Source: Paraburkholderia sp.
Lineage (GTDB): Bacteria; Pseudomonadota; Gammaproteobacteria; Burkholderiales; Burkholderiaceae
Direction of reading: 5' to 3'
Length of the DNA stretch: 36,635 bases
NCBI RefSeq assembly: GCF_026225065.1
Contig: NZ_JAMFSB010000391.1
Span: forward strand, 1-36,635
Numbering within the stretch: the stretch's first letter is position 1; each line of letters starts with the position of its first letter. The position numbers were made by a program, and so were the translations under genes. Below are positions 7,874 to 16,308 of the stretch, in pieces. A model generated the notes under the pieces. It was not told the DNA's origin. It saw only the letters and a list, made by a program, of their open reading frames with translations, and searched no databases.

Positions 7874-8318
7874 ATGCACGGCTCCAGGACGGAGCGAGCC
7901 GCGCCCGTTGAGGCCGCCGGGGATCCAGCAGGACGGTCACTTCGTCGCCGACCGCGGGCATCATGTCCACGTCGATAGTCTGGCGTAGCTCCAGACGATG
8001 GGTACTGCCATTGGAGACGACCTCTACCAACAGTCGAGAAGGCCCTTCGTAATCGACACCGATGGCCGGCGATGCCCACAACTGTGCCTCAAGCAGCTGC
8101 CCGAGCAGCGGCGTCCCGTGCTTCAAGAGCCAGCGGTGCCACCACATGCGCCGAACCAGTCCCACAATCCACCAAACGGTCACGACTACCCCTGCAGCGA
8201 GAAGCACCGCCATGACAAGCAGACCCGCGTCTACGACCCTCTGCGGCAGATAGACTCCTGCGACCGCTGAGGCCGCGAGGACGGCATACCAGAGAAGTCG
8301 GGAGGCGGCAGGTCTCAT
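7872..8318 (-). CDS. Small two-helix membrane protein with DUF3592-like C-terminal domain
   Basis: 148 aa from the ATG at 8318. The frame stays open to 8423, inside the preceding gene, but the sequence there is Pro/Thr/Arg-rich and has no family look. Two membrane helices span about residues 9-24 and 31-56. A cytoplasmic beta-rich domain follows. It ends in GDEVTVLLDPRRPQRARL, the strand-DP-x-x-P pattern seen in DUF3592-type domains. The same pattern occurs in both neighbours. There is no clear ribosome site before 8318, and the upstream gene ends only 19 bp earlier, so re-initiation is likely. Function unknown. Confidence 0.6.
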   Translation of the reverse strand: MRPAASRLLWYAVLAASAVAGVYLPQRVVDAGLLVMAVLLAAGVVVTVWWIVGLVRRMWWHRWLLKHGTPLLGQLLEAQLWASPAIGVDYEGPSRLLVEVVSNGSTHRLELRQTIDVDMMPAVGDEVTVLLDPRRPQRARLAPSWSRA

Positions 8319-8337
8319 AGGAGTCGGCCCGGGAACC

Positions 8338-10149
8338 CTATTGCGAAGCGTCACAACCGGCGTTGAGTGCCGTGGAGATCGCGTCGTGGTAGGCGGTCTG
8401 ATAGGCTTTGTTGCCTGGCGCAAAACGCATCTTCTCGGAAGCAGTGTAGATGTCGTCGGTCAGGCCGTTGCAGCGAAGCCCGGTCGCCCACGGACTGTTG
8501 TCGTTCGCGACAATGACGAAATGGGACGGCGCGGCTGGAAGGTAGCGCACCGAGAACCTGTCACCTTTGCCCGGGTAGCTGACCGCGTTATGGAACGGAT
8601 AGACGTTGAAATCATCGTCTTCGAAGCTTGTCTCCACGATCTTGCCGTCAGCGGTACGCAGCAGCACGTCGTGACGCGAGACATCGTGGTTATTGTATTG
8701 AACGTCGGTCATCTCGCTGGCAGTAATTGTCGCGCTCCCCGCTGCACCAAAATGGTAAATGAGCGTGTTCGCCACCATCTCGCCCGCTACCATGTTGAAT
8801 ATCGCAAAGGCTACGAACGCGAGGATCAACAAGATATGCCGCTTGGCGGATCGGCGGCCTTCTTTCGCGCGTGCCCCCAGAATTCCTCCGCCGACAGACG
8901 GCAGCACGATCATGACCGCAAGGACGAAGAAGCGATGCCGGGCGAGGAGGTCCATCACCAGGATCAGCGGAGCGAGCAATGCCGACGCGACGGGCGGATG
9001 GTAGGCCGACGGGGTCCACTGCTCATCCGGCGCATGCTCTTTCCTCTGCGGGCCGGGAACGACCGGATCGGGTGGCATACCGGCGGTAGGGACGATGGTG
9101 GCTCCCGCCGCTTCCAGGGCCAGACGCTGTTCACGATAGAGCCAGCCTGGTGACGCTTTCGCATCTGAGGTGACATTCGTCACGTTCAGCTCTACATAGT
9201 GGGAGCCATGAACCACCGTGACCTGTTCGGGCTGCGAAGTGTTCGTGAGCAGGCGGTCGCCCGGGTCGGCGGTGTGCACGAGGGTGCTGGCGAGCAGGAA
9301 AGGAGTCTGGTACTTCTGGTAAGCGAGTGCGGCGGCGCGGGTGCCGAGGTCTTCGCTCTCGATCCGCGCCTCCCCACGATTCTCAATCGAATGCGTCTCA
9401 TCCAGCGAACCGTCCTTGACCTCCATCGTGCAGCGATAGCCGTCGCCATCGACGTTTAGCGAGGACGGCTCGAGCGTCAGGACGCTGAGCGCGTGCTGCG
9501 GGGGGATCGGCGCGCAGGCCGTTTCGGTGACGCGCGGATCGGTCGGTCCGAGCACCGTGGCGCCGGCCATGCGAAAAGCGAGCGCTTCCAGTTGATAGAT
9601 GCGCCCGGCACTATGCTTGATAGATTCTTCCTGGTCTTGCGCACTGAGGACCACGACGTTCCCGCCGTGGCGTACCGCGACCATGTCGCGGTCGGGGCGC
9701 GCGACCTGATCAGAAGCGTCTGCGGTGCGCACGTCAGCGGGGACGAGTCCATCCGGCCAGCTTTCCGCAAAAAGCTTCGCGGTCTCCGCGGGATCCTTCA
9801 AACGATAGGTGACGACGGTAAGCGTGAACTCGGGTCGCGCCGTGGATGCCAGCCCCTTGTCGTAGGCCTCCCAGTCGCAGGCAGACCCACCGTCTTTCGC
9901 CTTGGCAGGTTCGCTTTTTATATCCAGCGGCCGCGTGGTAAGGACGGGGCGGATCACCGCGGCTGAAGCAAGCGTGCAGGCATCCGTGTTGTCGACGTTG
10001 AATCGGCTGGCGGCCCTTGCGGAGTGAGGCGCCAGCGTAAACATGGATGCTATGAGGAGCAGAAGTCCGAACGCGAATGGTGAGCCCGGCTCGCGGTGGA
10101 GAGCGGCCGATCGGGGCCGCTCCTGGCGTGAGTAGCGATCATCGATCAT
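8338..10149 (-). CDS. Exported/membrane protein with duplicated Cys-pair domain and C-terminal DUF3592-like domain
   Basis: 603 aa. AGGAG precedes the ATG by about 11 bases and decides the start. A long n-region leads into a signal sequence (about 25-46, ending SARA-AS). Two similar extracytoplasmic domains follow, about 55-203 and 208-355. Each has a Cys pair (C58/C91 and C212/C240), and both end in a helix closing with AGAT-V/I. The first resembles DUF3558-type exported domains (DACTLASAAV...CDW). Two to three membrane helices span 386-470. A C-terminal domain (about 472-550) follows, with FSVRYLPAAPSHFVI of DUF3592 type. It is the first of four minus-strand genes, 68 bp downstream of phnM, so read-through from the phn operon is possible. 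Function unknown. Confidence 0.65.
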   Translation of the reverse strand: MIDDRYSRQERPRSAALHREPGSPFAFGLLLLIASMFTLAPHSARAASRFNVDNTDACTLASAAVIRPVLTTRPLDIKSEPAKAKDGGSACDWEAYDKGLASTARPEFTLTVVTYRLKDPAETAKLFAESWPDGLVPADVRTADASDQVARPDRDMVAVRHGGNVVVLSAQDQEESIKHSAGRIYQLEALAFRMAGATVLGPTDPRVTETACAPIPPQHALSVLTLEPSSLNVDGDGYRCTMEVKDGSLDETHSIENRGEARIESEDLGTRAAALAYQKYQTPFLLASTLVHTADPGDRLLTNTSQPEQVTVVHGSHYVELNVTNVTSDAKASPGWLYREQRLALEAAGATIVPTAGMPPDPVVPGPQRKEHAPDEQWTPSAYHPPVASALLAPLILVMDLLARHRFFVLAVMIVLPSVGGGILGARAKEGRRSAKRHILLILAFVAFAIFNMVAGEMVANTLIYHFGAAGSATITASEMTDVQYNNHDVSRHDVLLRTADGKIVETSFEDDDFNVYPFHNAVSYPGKGDRFSVRYLPAAPSHFVIVANDNSPWATGLRCNGLTDDIYTASEKMRFAPGNKAYQTAYHDAISTALNAGCDASQ

Positions 10150-10168
10150 TGGCCTGCGATCTCCTTTC

Positions 10169-10184
10169 GCCCTGATTGCAGGGC
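10169..10184 (-). terminator. Short GC hairpin between phnM and the exported-protein gene
   Basis: GCCCTG-ATTG-CAGGGC is a 6-bp perfect stem with a 4-base loop, lying directly upstream of the AGGAG site of the 8338-10149 gene. It has no T run after it on the minus strand. It may be a weak transcription stop after phnM or may shape the next gene's leader. Confidence 0.25.
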
Positions 10185-10217
10185 AACGACAGGGCAGCTA
10201 CATGGCCCACACTCCGC

Positions 10218-11351
10218 CTACACGATCCGCGCCCCCTCGCGATAGGTGGCGCGGGGCACCGGCAATGTATCGAGCATCGTTACCCGTACGAAGTCTGCCC
10301 TTAGACCTGGCGCAATCGCTCCGCGGTCATGCAGCCCCGCTGTACGCGCCGGCTCGGCCGACACGGTCGCCATGGCGCGCGGCAACGTCCAGCCGGCCTT
10401 GTCGACCAGGTCGAAGACGGCAGTCAGCAGGCTCGACGGCACGTAATCAGACGACAGGATGTCGAGCAGATCAGCCTTGGCGAGTTCGAGCGCGGACACG
10501 TTGCCCGAGTGCGAACCGCCGCGCACGATGTTCGGCGCGCCCATGATAGTGGAGATATGGTATTCGCGTGCGGTTTCGGCGGCGATGCGGGTGGTCGGGA
10601 ATTCCGCCAGCACGATGCCCTCGGCGGCGGCCTGCGCGACGTGTTCGACGAGCGTGTCGTCGTGGCTCGCTACCGGCAAACCGAGTGCCTTGCAGCGCGC
10701 GACGATCGCGCGGCGGTGCGCATCCGCGTAAAGCTCCTGTTCGTCGGACAGTTGTGCAAGCGCGGTTGTTACATGCTCGTCGGTGAGCTTGCCATTGCGT
10801 TCCTGAAAGCGGCGCCATTGCTCGCGATCGTGCCATTGCCGCTGGCCCGGTGTGTGATCCATCACCGAAGCGAGGCGCAACAATGGATGGTTGCATAACG
10901 AATCGAATACTTCGACCACATCGGCGGTAGCGATCTCGCAGCGCAGATGCAGAAAGTGCTCGGCGCGCAGCAGATTCTTGTCATGGAAGCGCGTGAGGGC
11001 TTGCGCGCATTTCGTTTGCAGATCGCGGCCACGAATGCCGGCATTCACACGCGAGCCGATGGCGAGTGCATCGAATACGGTGGTAATGCCGGCAGCCGCC
11101 ACTTGCGCATCGTGGATCACGAAGGCCGCATCTGTATTCCATTCCACGCCGGGACGCGGCACCAGATGCTTCTCGAGATTGTCCGTATGCAGCTCGATCA
11201 GACCCGGCAGCAGATAGTCGCCGTCCCAGTCTTCGGCTTCGCGCGCCGAGGTGGTGCCGCGTTCGACGTCATGGATCTTGCCGTCAACGATACGCACCAC
11301 GCCGGTGAATACTTCATCTCGCGTTACGACGCGAGCGTTCCTGATCAACAT
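10218..11351 (-). CDS. phnM: Alpha-D-ribose 1-methylphosphonate 5-triphosphate diphosphatase PhnM
   Basis: 377 aa, amidohydrolase superfamily. In the C-P lyase pathway it releases diphosphate from the ribose-triphosphate phosphonate adduct, giving the 5-phosphate used by PhnJ. Metal-site and family motifs are visible: LPGLIELHTDNLEKHLVPRPGV, SHDDTLVEHV and GAPNIVRGGSHSGN. Two ATG codons lie at 11357 and 11351. The GGAG is one base before the first and seven before the second, so 11351 is chosen. It is the last gene of phnGHIJKLM and lies 36 bp after phnL. The length matches E. coli PhnM (378 aa). Confidence 0.95.
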   Translation of the reverse strand: MLIRNARVVTRDEVFTGVVRIVDGKIHDVERGTTSAREAEDWDGDYLLPGLIELHTDNLEKHLVPRPGVEWNTDAAFVIHDAQVAAAGITTVFDALAIGSRVNAGIRGRDLQTKCAQALTRFHDKNLLRAEHFLHLRCEIATADVVEVFDSLCNHPLLRLASVMDHTPGQRQWHDREQWRRFQERNGKLTDEHVTTALAQLSDEQELYADAHRRAIVARCKALGLPVASHDDTLVEHVAQAAAEGIVLAEFPTTRIAAETAREYHISTIMGAPNIVRGGSHSGNVSALELAKADLLDILSSDYVPSSLLTAVFDLVDKAGWTLPRAMATVSAEPARTAGLHDRGAIAPGLRADFVRVTMLDTLPVPRATYREGARIV

Positions 11352-11387
11352 CGACATGCTCCGTGGTCAGTCTGCTGGTTTTATATC

Positions 11388-12155
11388 TTAGTGTAGCGCC
11401 GCTTGATGACGCAGCGGTGGCTGAAGTTCGAAGCGGCGTGTGGCAACCTTCGTGCGCGTATCTTCATCGTGAAAGATACCGACAATTGCCGCGCCGCGCT
11501 CGCGCGCTTCGATAACCAGATCGGCGACCACGTCGCGGTTCTCGGCATCGAGCGAAGCCGTGGGTTCGTCGAGCAGCAGCAACGGATGCCCGGCTATCAA
11601 GCCGCGGGCAATGTTCACGCGTTGTTGCTCGCCGCCCGAAAACGTGGCTGGCGCAAGCGACCACAGCCGCTCGGGCACGTTCAGGCGCGCCAGCAGCGCG
11701 GCGGCGCGCTCGCGCGCTTCATCTTCCGCGACGCCGCGCGACACCAGCGGTTCGGCTACGAGCGTGAGTGTGGTCACACGCGGAATCACGCGCAGAAACT
11801 GGCTCACATAGCCGACCACGTTGCGCCGCAAACGCAACACGTCATGCGGTTCCGCCCCGGTAATGGCGACGTGCTGCGCATCGTGCCCATCCGAGCGGAT
11901 CGCAATGGAACCTGAGCTCGCCAGATAATTGCCGTACAGGCAGCGTAGCAGCGTGCTCTTGCCGGCGCCGGACGGTCCGACCAGCACGACGCATTCGCCT
12001 TGCTCGACGTCCAGCGAGACGCCCGCGAGCGCATCGATCTGTACACCGCCCTGGGCATGCAGCGTGAAGGTTTTACGGATATCGACGGCGCGCAACATCA
12101 GCGCTGCATTGTCGATGAAAACGCGATCAGACGCGCGTGATTCGATGGATGACAT
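11388..12155 (-). CDS. phnL: C-P lyase ABC-type ATPase PhnL
   Basis: 255 aa. It is an ATP-binding cassette protein of the phosphonate pathway, but not a transporter component. Walker A GPSGAGKST, signature FSGGEQQRV, Walker B LLLLDEPTASLD and the switch histidine in GIFHDED are all present. The family-specific YVSQFLRVIPRV follows the Q-loop. A TTG at 12167 could extend the frame, but the ATG at 12155 has GAGGT 4-5 bases upstream and is preferred. It follows phnK by 8 bp. PhnL is needed, with PhnG, PhnH and PhnI, to join the phosphonate to ribose of ATP. Confidence 0.94.
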   Translation of the reverse strand: MSSIESRASDRVFIDNAALMLRAVDIRKTFTLHAQGGVQIDALAGVSLDVEQGECVVLVGPSGAGKSTLLRCLYGNYLASSGSIAIRSDGHDAQHVAITGAEPHDVLRLRRNVVGYVSQFLRVIPRVTTLTLVAEPLVSRGVAEDEARERAAALLARLNVPERLWSLAPATFSGGEQQRVNIARGLIAGHPLLLLDEPTASLDAENRDVVADLVIEARERGAAIVGIFHDEDTRTKVATRRFELQPPLRHQAALH

Positions 12156-12163
12156 CGTGAACC

Positions 12164-12946
12164 TCAAACCGGCAGGACGGAAGAAACCAGCGTTTGCGTG
12201 TAGGGGTGTTGCGGATCGTCGAGGACCTGATCGGTCAAACCCGATTCGACCACTTCACCACCTTGCATGACCATCAAACGATGCGCGAGCAGGCGCGCCA
12301 CACCGATATCGTGCGTGACGATCAGCACCGACAGATGCAGCGTGCTGGTGAGCGTACGCAAAAGGTCAAGCAGACGCGCCTGCACGGAGACATCGAGGCC
12401 GGCGGTGGGTTCGTCCATGAACACGAGGCGCGGCCCGGTGACGAGATTGCGTGCGATCTGCAGACGCTGCTGCATGCCGCCGGAAAACGCGGCAGGAAAT
12501 TCGTCGATGCGCGTTGCATCGAGTTCCACGCGCTCCATCCATTGCGTCGCCGTAGCGCGAATCTGTCCATAGTGGCGTGCGCCGACCGCCATCAGCGGCT
12601 CGCCTATGTTGGCGCCAGCGGAGACGCCGCTGCGCAGGCCGTCGCGCGGATTCTGCTGGACGAAGCCCCATTCGGTGCGCATCAGCAAACGGCGCCGCGG
12701 TTCGGACATGGCCAGCAAATCGAGCTTTTCGCCGTGCGTGGCGTGGTAGTGCAGCGCGCCGCTATCGGCTTCAGTGCGCAGTGCCAGCGTGTTCAGCAAG
12801 GTCGTCTTGCCCGAACCCGATTCGCCGACGATGCACAGCACCTCGCCCGGATACAGATCGAAGCTGACGTTTCTGCAGCCGTTACGGCCGCCGTATTGCT
12901 TCGTGATGGCGCGTGCGCTCATCAACGGTGTAATGCGCGTTGTCAT
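12164..12946 (-). CDS. phnK: C-P lyase ABC-type ATPase PhnK
   Basis: 260 aa. It binds the PhnGHIJ core complex and couples ATP hydrolysis to its opening, as shown for the E. coli complex. Visible motifs are Walker A GESGSGKTT, signature FSGGMQQRL, Walker B LVFMDEPTAGLD and H-loop VTHD. It carries the family insert WGFVQQNPRDGLR. The ATG overlaps the phnJ stop by four bases (ATGA), and GAAGGAGAATCCGC stands in front of it, so the start is well supported. Confidence 0.95.
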   Translation of the reverse strand: MTTRITPLMSARAITKQYGGRNGCRNVSFDLYPGEVLCIVGESGSGKTTLLNTLALRTEADSGALHYHATHGEKLDLLAMSEPRRRLLMRTEWGFVQQNPRDGLRSGVSAGANIGEPLMAVGARHYGQIRATATQWMERVELDATRIDEFPAAFSGGMQQRLQIARNLVTGPRLVFMDEPTAGLDVSVQARLLDLLRTLTSTLHLSVLIVTHDIGVARLLAHRLMVMQGGEVVESGLTDQVLDDPQHPYTQTLVSSVLPV

Positions 12947-13887
12947 GCGGATTCTCCTTCGGCGCGCTTGACGGCCACGTCTGGCTCGCCGCTTTCGCCT
13001 GCGTCGCCGGTCTGCTGTTCGCGCCGGTCATGGCAGTAGTCGCTATCCGAGCACACGAACATGCGGGTGCCTTCGTCGTCCACAATCATCTCGTCGAGAA
13101 AGCTCTCTCTCGACCCGCACAGCGCACAGGCATGCTCCCAGCGCTGGATTTCGAACGGATGGTCATCGAAGTCGAGACTGCGCACCCGCGTGTACGGCGG
13201 AATCGCATGGATGCGCCGCTCGCGGCCCGCGCCGAACAACTGCAGGGCGGCGTTCATATGCATCTTCGGATTGTCGAACTTTGGAATCGGCGAAGGCGAG
13301 GTCAGATAGCGCTCGTTGACGATCACCGGATAGTCGTACGTCGTAGCGATCCCACCGTGATGCACGATGTCTTCGTACAGCTTCACACTGATCAGACCGT
13401 AGTCGGCCAGCGCATGCAGCTTCTTGGTTTCAGCGGTGCGCGGCTCGAGCCGGAACAACGGCTCGGGCATCGGCACCTGATAGACGAGAATCTGCCTGTC
13501 GGTAAGCGGCGTTTCGGGAATCCGGTGACGGGTCTGCACAATCGTCGCTTCCGATGTGCGACGCGTGGTTTTCACGCCTGTGGTGCGCGCAAAAAAGCGG
13601 CGGATATTGACCGCGTTGGTGGTCTCGTCAGAACCCTGGTCGATCACTTTGAGCGTGTCATCGCGGCCAATGATCGCCGCGGTCACCTGAATTCCGCCCG
13701 TGCCCCAGCCGAAAGGCAAGGGCATTTCGCGCGAAGCGAAGGGCACCTGATAGCCCGGCACCGCAACGGCCTTCAGGAGCGAGCGGCGGATCATCCGCTT
13801 GGTCTGCTCGTCGAGATAGGCGAAGTTGTAGCCTTCGGCCGCGCGGTCGAATGGCGCGCCGTCAAGTTGTGGATCGGGCGCGTTCAT
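12943..13887 (-). CDS. phnJ: Carbon-phosphorus lyase, radical SAM subunit PhnJ
   Basis: 314 aa, against 281 in E. coli. It cleaves the C-P bond of ribose 1-alkylphosphonate 5-phosphate by radical SAM chemistry, giving an alkane and 5-phosphoribosyl 1,2-cyclic phosphate. The unusual cluster motif Cx2Cx21C is present as C254, C257 and C279. C285 stands five residues further on, matching the spacing of the fourth essential Cys of the E. coli enzyme. The extra residues form an N-terminal stretch and a hydrophilic C-terminal tail after C285 that lacks any motif. The start overlaps the phnI stop by four bases. Confidence 0.96.
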   Translation of the reverse strand: MNAPDPQLDGAPFDRAAEGYNFAYLDEQTKRMIRRSLLKAVAVPGYQVPFASREMPLPFGWGTGGIQVTAAIIGRDDTLKVIDQGSDETTNAVNIRRFFARTTGVKTTRRTSEATIVQTRHRIPETPLTDRQILVYQVPMPEPLFRLEPRTAETKKLHALADYGLISVKLYEDIVHHGGIATTYDYPVIVNERYLTSPSPIPKFDNPKMHMNAALQLFGAGRERRIHAIPPYTRVRSLDFDDHPFEIQRWEHACALCGSRESFLDEMIVDDEGTRMFVCSDSDYCHDRREQQTGDAGESGEPDVAVKRAEGESA

Positions 13888-15128
13888 GCGGCTTGCTCCT
13901 GCTGATCGTGGCCGTTAGCGGGTTGCCGCGTTTGCGGCGTTTGTGCAGGTTCTGCTGCTGATTTCGCTTGCGTCGTTTCTGTAGCCGATTCTGTTTCCCC
14001 AGCCTGCGCCGCATGTTGCGCACGCAAACGGCGCACGAGTTCGAGTTCGGCCTGGAAGTCGACGTAGTGCGGCAGTTTCAGATGCTGGACGAAGCCGGAG
14101 GCTTCGACGTTATCGCTATGCGACAGCATGAATTCGATATCCTGGGTTGGCGACGCGAGCGTTTCGCCGAGCTCTTCGGCACGCAGCGCGCGGTCCACCA
14201 GCGCCATGGCCATCGCCTTGCGCTCCGAGTGACCGAAGGCGAGGCCGTAGCCTTGCGTGAACGTGGGCGGAACCTCGCGGCTGCCGGCGAACTGGTTGAT
14301 CATCTGACATTCGGTGATGTCGATTTCTCCAATCTCCACGGTCTCGCCCAGTTCATCGAGTTCCATTTCGACGCTGACCGAGCCGAAACGGATTTCGCCC
14401 GCGAACGGATGCGAGTTTGCGTAGCCGCGCTGTGTCGCATAACCCATTGCCAGCAGGAAGCCTTCGTCGCCGCGCGCCAGATTCTGCAAACGTGTCGCGC
14501 GGTTCGCGGGAAACGAGAGCGGTTCGCGCGTCAGGTCGCCGGGTTCCGCTGCGCCAGGTGCGGACTTTTCCTGCTCGATCAGGCCTTCTTTGTTGAGCAG
14601 GGAGACGACGCGCGGCATCGATTCAGGCTTGGCATGGCTGAGCGCTACACGCTGAGCGGCGGCGGCCGCAGCAGTGGCGCCGTGTGAAGCGTCCGCCGCA
14701 TCTCCACCGTTTGCCTGCGCGTCAGCCATCAGCGAGAAATCGAGCAGACGCTGCGTGTAATCGTAAGTCGCGCCGAGCAGTTGCCCACCCGGCAGGTCCT
14801 TGAAGGTCGCGGAGATGCGACGCTCGACCACCATCGCTTCGCTATCGAGCGGCTGCGTGTAGCCGAAACGCGGCAAGGTCGTGCGATACGCACGCAGCAG
14901 AAAGATCGCTTCCACCAGATCGCCGGCGGCCTGCTTGATGGCAAGCGCCGCGAGATCTTCGTCGTACACCGAACCTTCGGTCATCACACGGGCTACCGAG
15001 AGCCGCAACTGCTCGCGGATCTGCCCGACGCTCAATTCGGCGAGCCGCGTATCGCCGCGGCGCGACTTGTCGAGCAGACGCCACGATGCTTCGATCGCGC
15101 GTTCTCCACCTTTGACGGCAACGTACAT
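13884..15128 (-). CDS. phnI: C-P lyase core subunit PhnI (nucleosidase component)
   Basis: 414 aa starting MYVAVKGGERAIEAS, the standard PhnI start. The open frame to 15206 overlaps phnH and is rejected. PhnI is the core subunit that displaces adenine from ATP to form the ribose phosphonate adduct with PhnG, PhnH and PhnL. Conserved blocks include LLRAYRTTLPRFGY, ERRISATFKDLPGGQ, ATYDYTQRLLDF, EIDITECQMINQFAGSREVPP and FVQHLKLPHYVDFQAELELVR. It is longer than the E. coli protein (354 aa) because of an Ala-rich insert near residues 155-180 and a C-terminal tail of about 45 residues rich in Ala, Thr, Glu and Gln. The ATG overlaps the phnH stop (TGATG). Confidence 0.95.
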   Translation of the reverse strand: MYVAVKGGERAIEASWRLLDKSRRGDTRLAELSVGQIREQLRLSVARVMTEGSVYDEDLAALAIKQAAGDLVEAIFLLRAYRTTLPRFGYTQPLDSEAMVVERRISATFKDLPGGQLLGATYDYTQRLLDFSLMADAQANGGDAADASHGATAAAAAAQRVALSHAKPESMPRVVSLLNKEGLIEQEKSAPGAAEPGDLTREPLSFPANRATRLQNLARGDEGFLLAMGYATQRGYANSHPFAGEIRFGSVSVEMELDELGETVEIGEIDITECQMINQFAGSREVPPTFTQGYGLAFGHSERKAMAMALVDRALRAEELGETLASPTQDIEFMLSHSDNVEASGFVQHLKLPHYVDFQAELELVRRLRAQHAAQAGETESATETTQAKSAAEPAQTPQTRQPANGHDQQEQAA

Positions 15129-15778
15129 CAGTTCACCTTTGCATGAGTTGTGCGCGGCAGACCAATCAGCGTGTTGCCGCAGACGAGATAGCAATCGATG
15201 CCGCACGGAAACAGCGGCGCGAGGCTGGCGCGCTCGCGCCAGAAATGTTCGGGCAAACCGACCGGCGCGATGGTGGCCGTGCGTTCGATGCCGGGGCCGC
15301 TCAGCACGACGCTGGGTCCACCGGTCAGCGAATCGACGCGGATCAGCAAGGTTACCGATTGCTCCGGCGTTTCCGCCGCACCGAGCGAGAAGTGTTCGAG
15401 TTCCGGCAACAGGGCAGCGTCATGGACGTACGCGAACGCAGCGTCATGCACGTCGTCGACAAGCGGCGCGCCGGTATGAAAGCGCAATGCCGAGGCCAGC
15501 GCAGCGTCCGGTTGCGCGAGCCAGACCAGCGTCGAGTAATCGCACAGTGTCAGCAGCGCTGCTAAAGCAGCCAGTTCGGCGCGCGAGCGGTGCGTGCCGG
15601 ATGCCTGCGATGCGGGCAGCACGTTATCAACGACCCCCACCGTGCCCGGTCGCGATAGCGCATCGAGCAGCGTACGGAACACCGCTTGAGTGTCGTGCAC
15701 CGGATCCACAAAACCAGGGGCGAGGGTGGAGAGGGCAATCTGTGAGGAGTTCATCGCGTTTTTTGTCAGGTTGTCCAT
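15128..15778 (-). CDS. phnH: C-P lyase core subunit PhnH
   Basis: 216 aa. PhnH is part of the PhnG2H2I2J2 complex and resembles a degenerate PLP-transferase fold without the cofactor lysine. Typical segments are PGFVDPVHDTQAVFRTLLDALSRPG near the N-terminus and GPGI, FWRERASLAPLFPCGIDCYLVCGNTLIGLPRTT at the end. GAGG stands 7 bases before the ATG at 15778, which overlaps the phnG stop as TGATG. A second in-frame ATG at 15754 has no ribosome site. Confidence 0.94.
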   Translation of the reverse strand: MDNLTKNAMNSSQIALSTLAPGFVDPVHDTQAVFRTLLDALSRPGTVGVVDNVLPASQASGTHRSRAELAALAALLTLCDYSTLVWLAQPDAALASALRFHTGAPLVDDVHDAAFAYVHDAALLPELEHFSLGAAETPEQSVTLLIRVDSLTGGPSVVLSGPGIERTATIAPVGLPEHFWRERASLAPLFPCGIDCYLVCGNTLIGLPRTTHAKVN

Positions 15779-16260
15779 CAGTCGCCTCGCACCATCGTGA
15801 AGAATTCAACGCGTGTGGAAGCGGCTTCGTGCCGCCGTTTTGCGCGTTTCTCGGCGAGCTGTGCGGCGAGCGGTTCGATCAGTTGGCCGTGCAGCCGCGG
15901 GTGTTGCTCAGGCAATTGCAGCAGCGCGTCGGCCAGCGCGGCGAGTTCGGCGCGGCGCCGGTCGCGGCCCAGATGGCAGGCCACGCCCACCGGCGCCTGC
16001 TCGGCCGGGCTGCGCAAGCGCAACGTGGCGCGCGTGACGGTGGCTTCGCCGAGATTGAAGGCGCCGCCGCTACCGCCGACGCGGCCGCGCACCATGGCGA
16101 GACCGGTTTCGGGCGGCCGCAGCCAGTCGAATTCCGGCGGGCTTGCGCCGTCCAGCGCGTGGCTCAGTGCGGCTTCGAGTTCGGCTCGCGGCGTATGGGC
16201 AAGCACGGCCATCCATGCGCGCCGCATGGCGGAGGAGGGCGTGGCGGAAGAGGCGCTCAT
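15778..16260 (-). CDS. phnG: C-P lyase core subunit PhnG
   Basis: 160 aa from the ATG at 16260, which has AGGA 7 bases upstream. The frame is open to an ATG at 16299, but that lies within the promoter region and has no ribosome site. Family features are RRAWMAVLAHTPRAELEAAL, the FDWLRPPETGLAMVRGRVGGSGGAFNLGEATVTRATLRL block and the C-terminal helix VEFFTMVRGD. It is the first gene of the minus-strand phn operon and is controlled from the divergent region holding the 18-bp palindrome. Confidence 0.94.
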   Translation of the reverse strand: MSASSATPSSAMRRAWMAVLAHTPRAELEAALSHALDGASPPEFDWLRPPETGLAMVRGRVGGSGGAFNLGEATVTRATLRLRSPAEQAPVGVACHLGRDRRRAELAALADALLQLPEQHPRLHGQLIEPLAAQLAEKRAKRRHEAASTRVEFFTMVRGD

Positions 16261-16308
16261 CGAGGTTCCTGTTGGTCCAGCGAGTAGACATTTGACCATC
16301 TATTCGTC

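Noticed and set aside
11388..12167. PhnL start at the TTG at 12167
   Set aside because: The ATG at 12155 has a proper GAGGT ribosome site and fits the family length.
12194..13039. 281-codon plus-strand open frame opposite phnK
   Set aside because: No family-like sequence, antisense to a well-supported ATPase gene.
15128..15206. Extended N-terminus of PhnI from an ATG at 15206
   Set aside because: It lies inside phnH and lacks similarity; the standard PhnI start MYVAVKGGERAI is at 15128.
14881..16287. 468-codon plus-strand open frame opposite phnI/phnH/phnG
   Set aside because: Arg/Ser-rich composition and full overlap with three clearly conserved phn genes; it is a GC-driven shadow frame.
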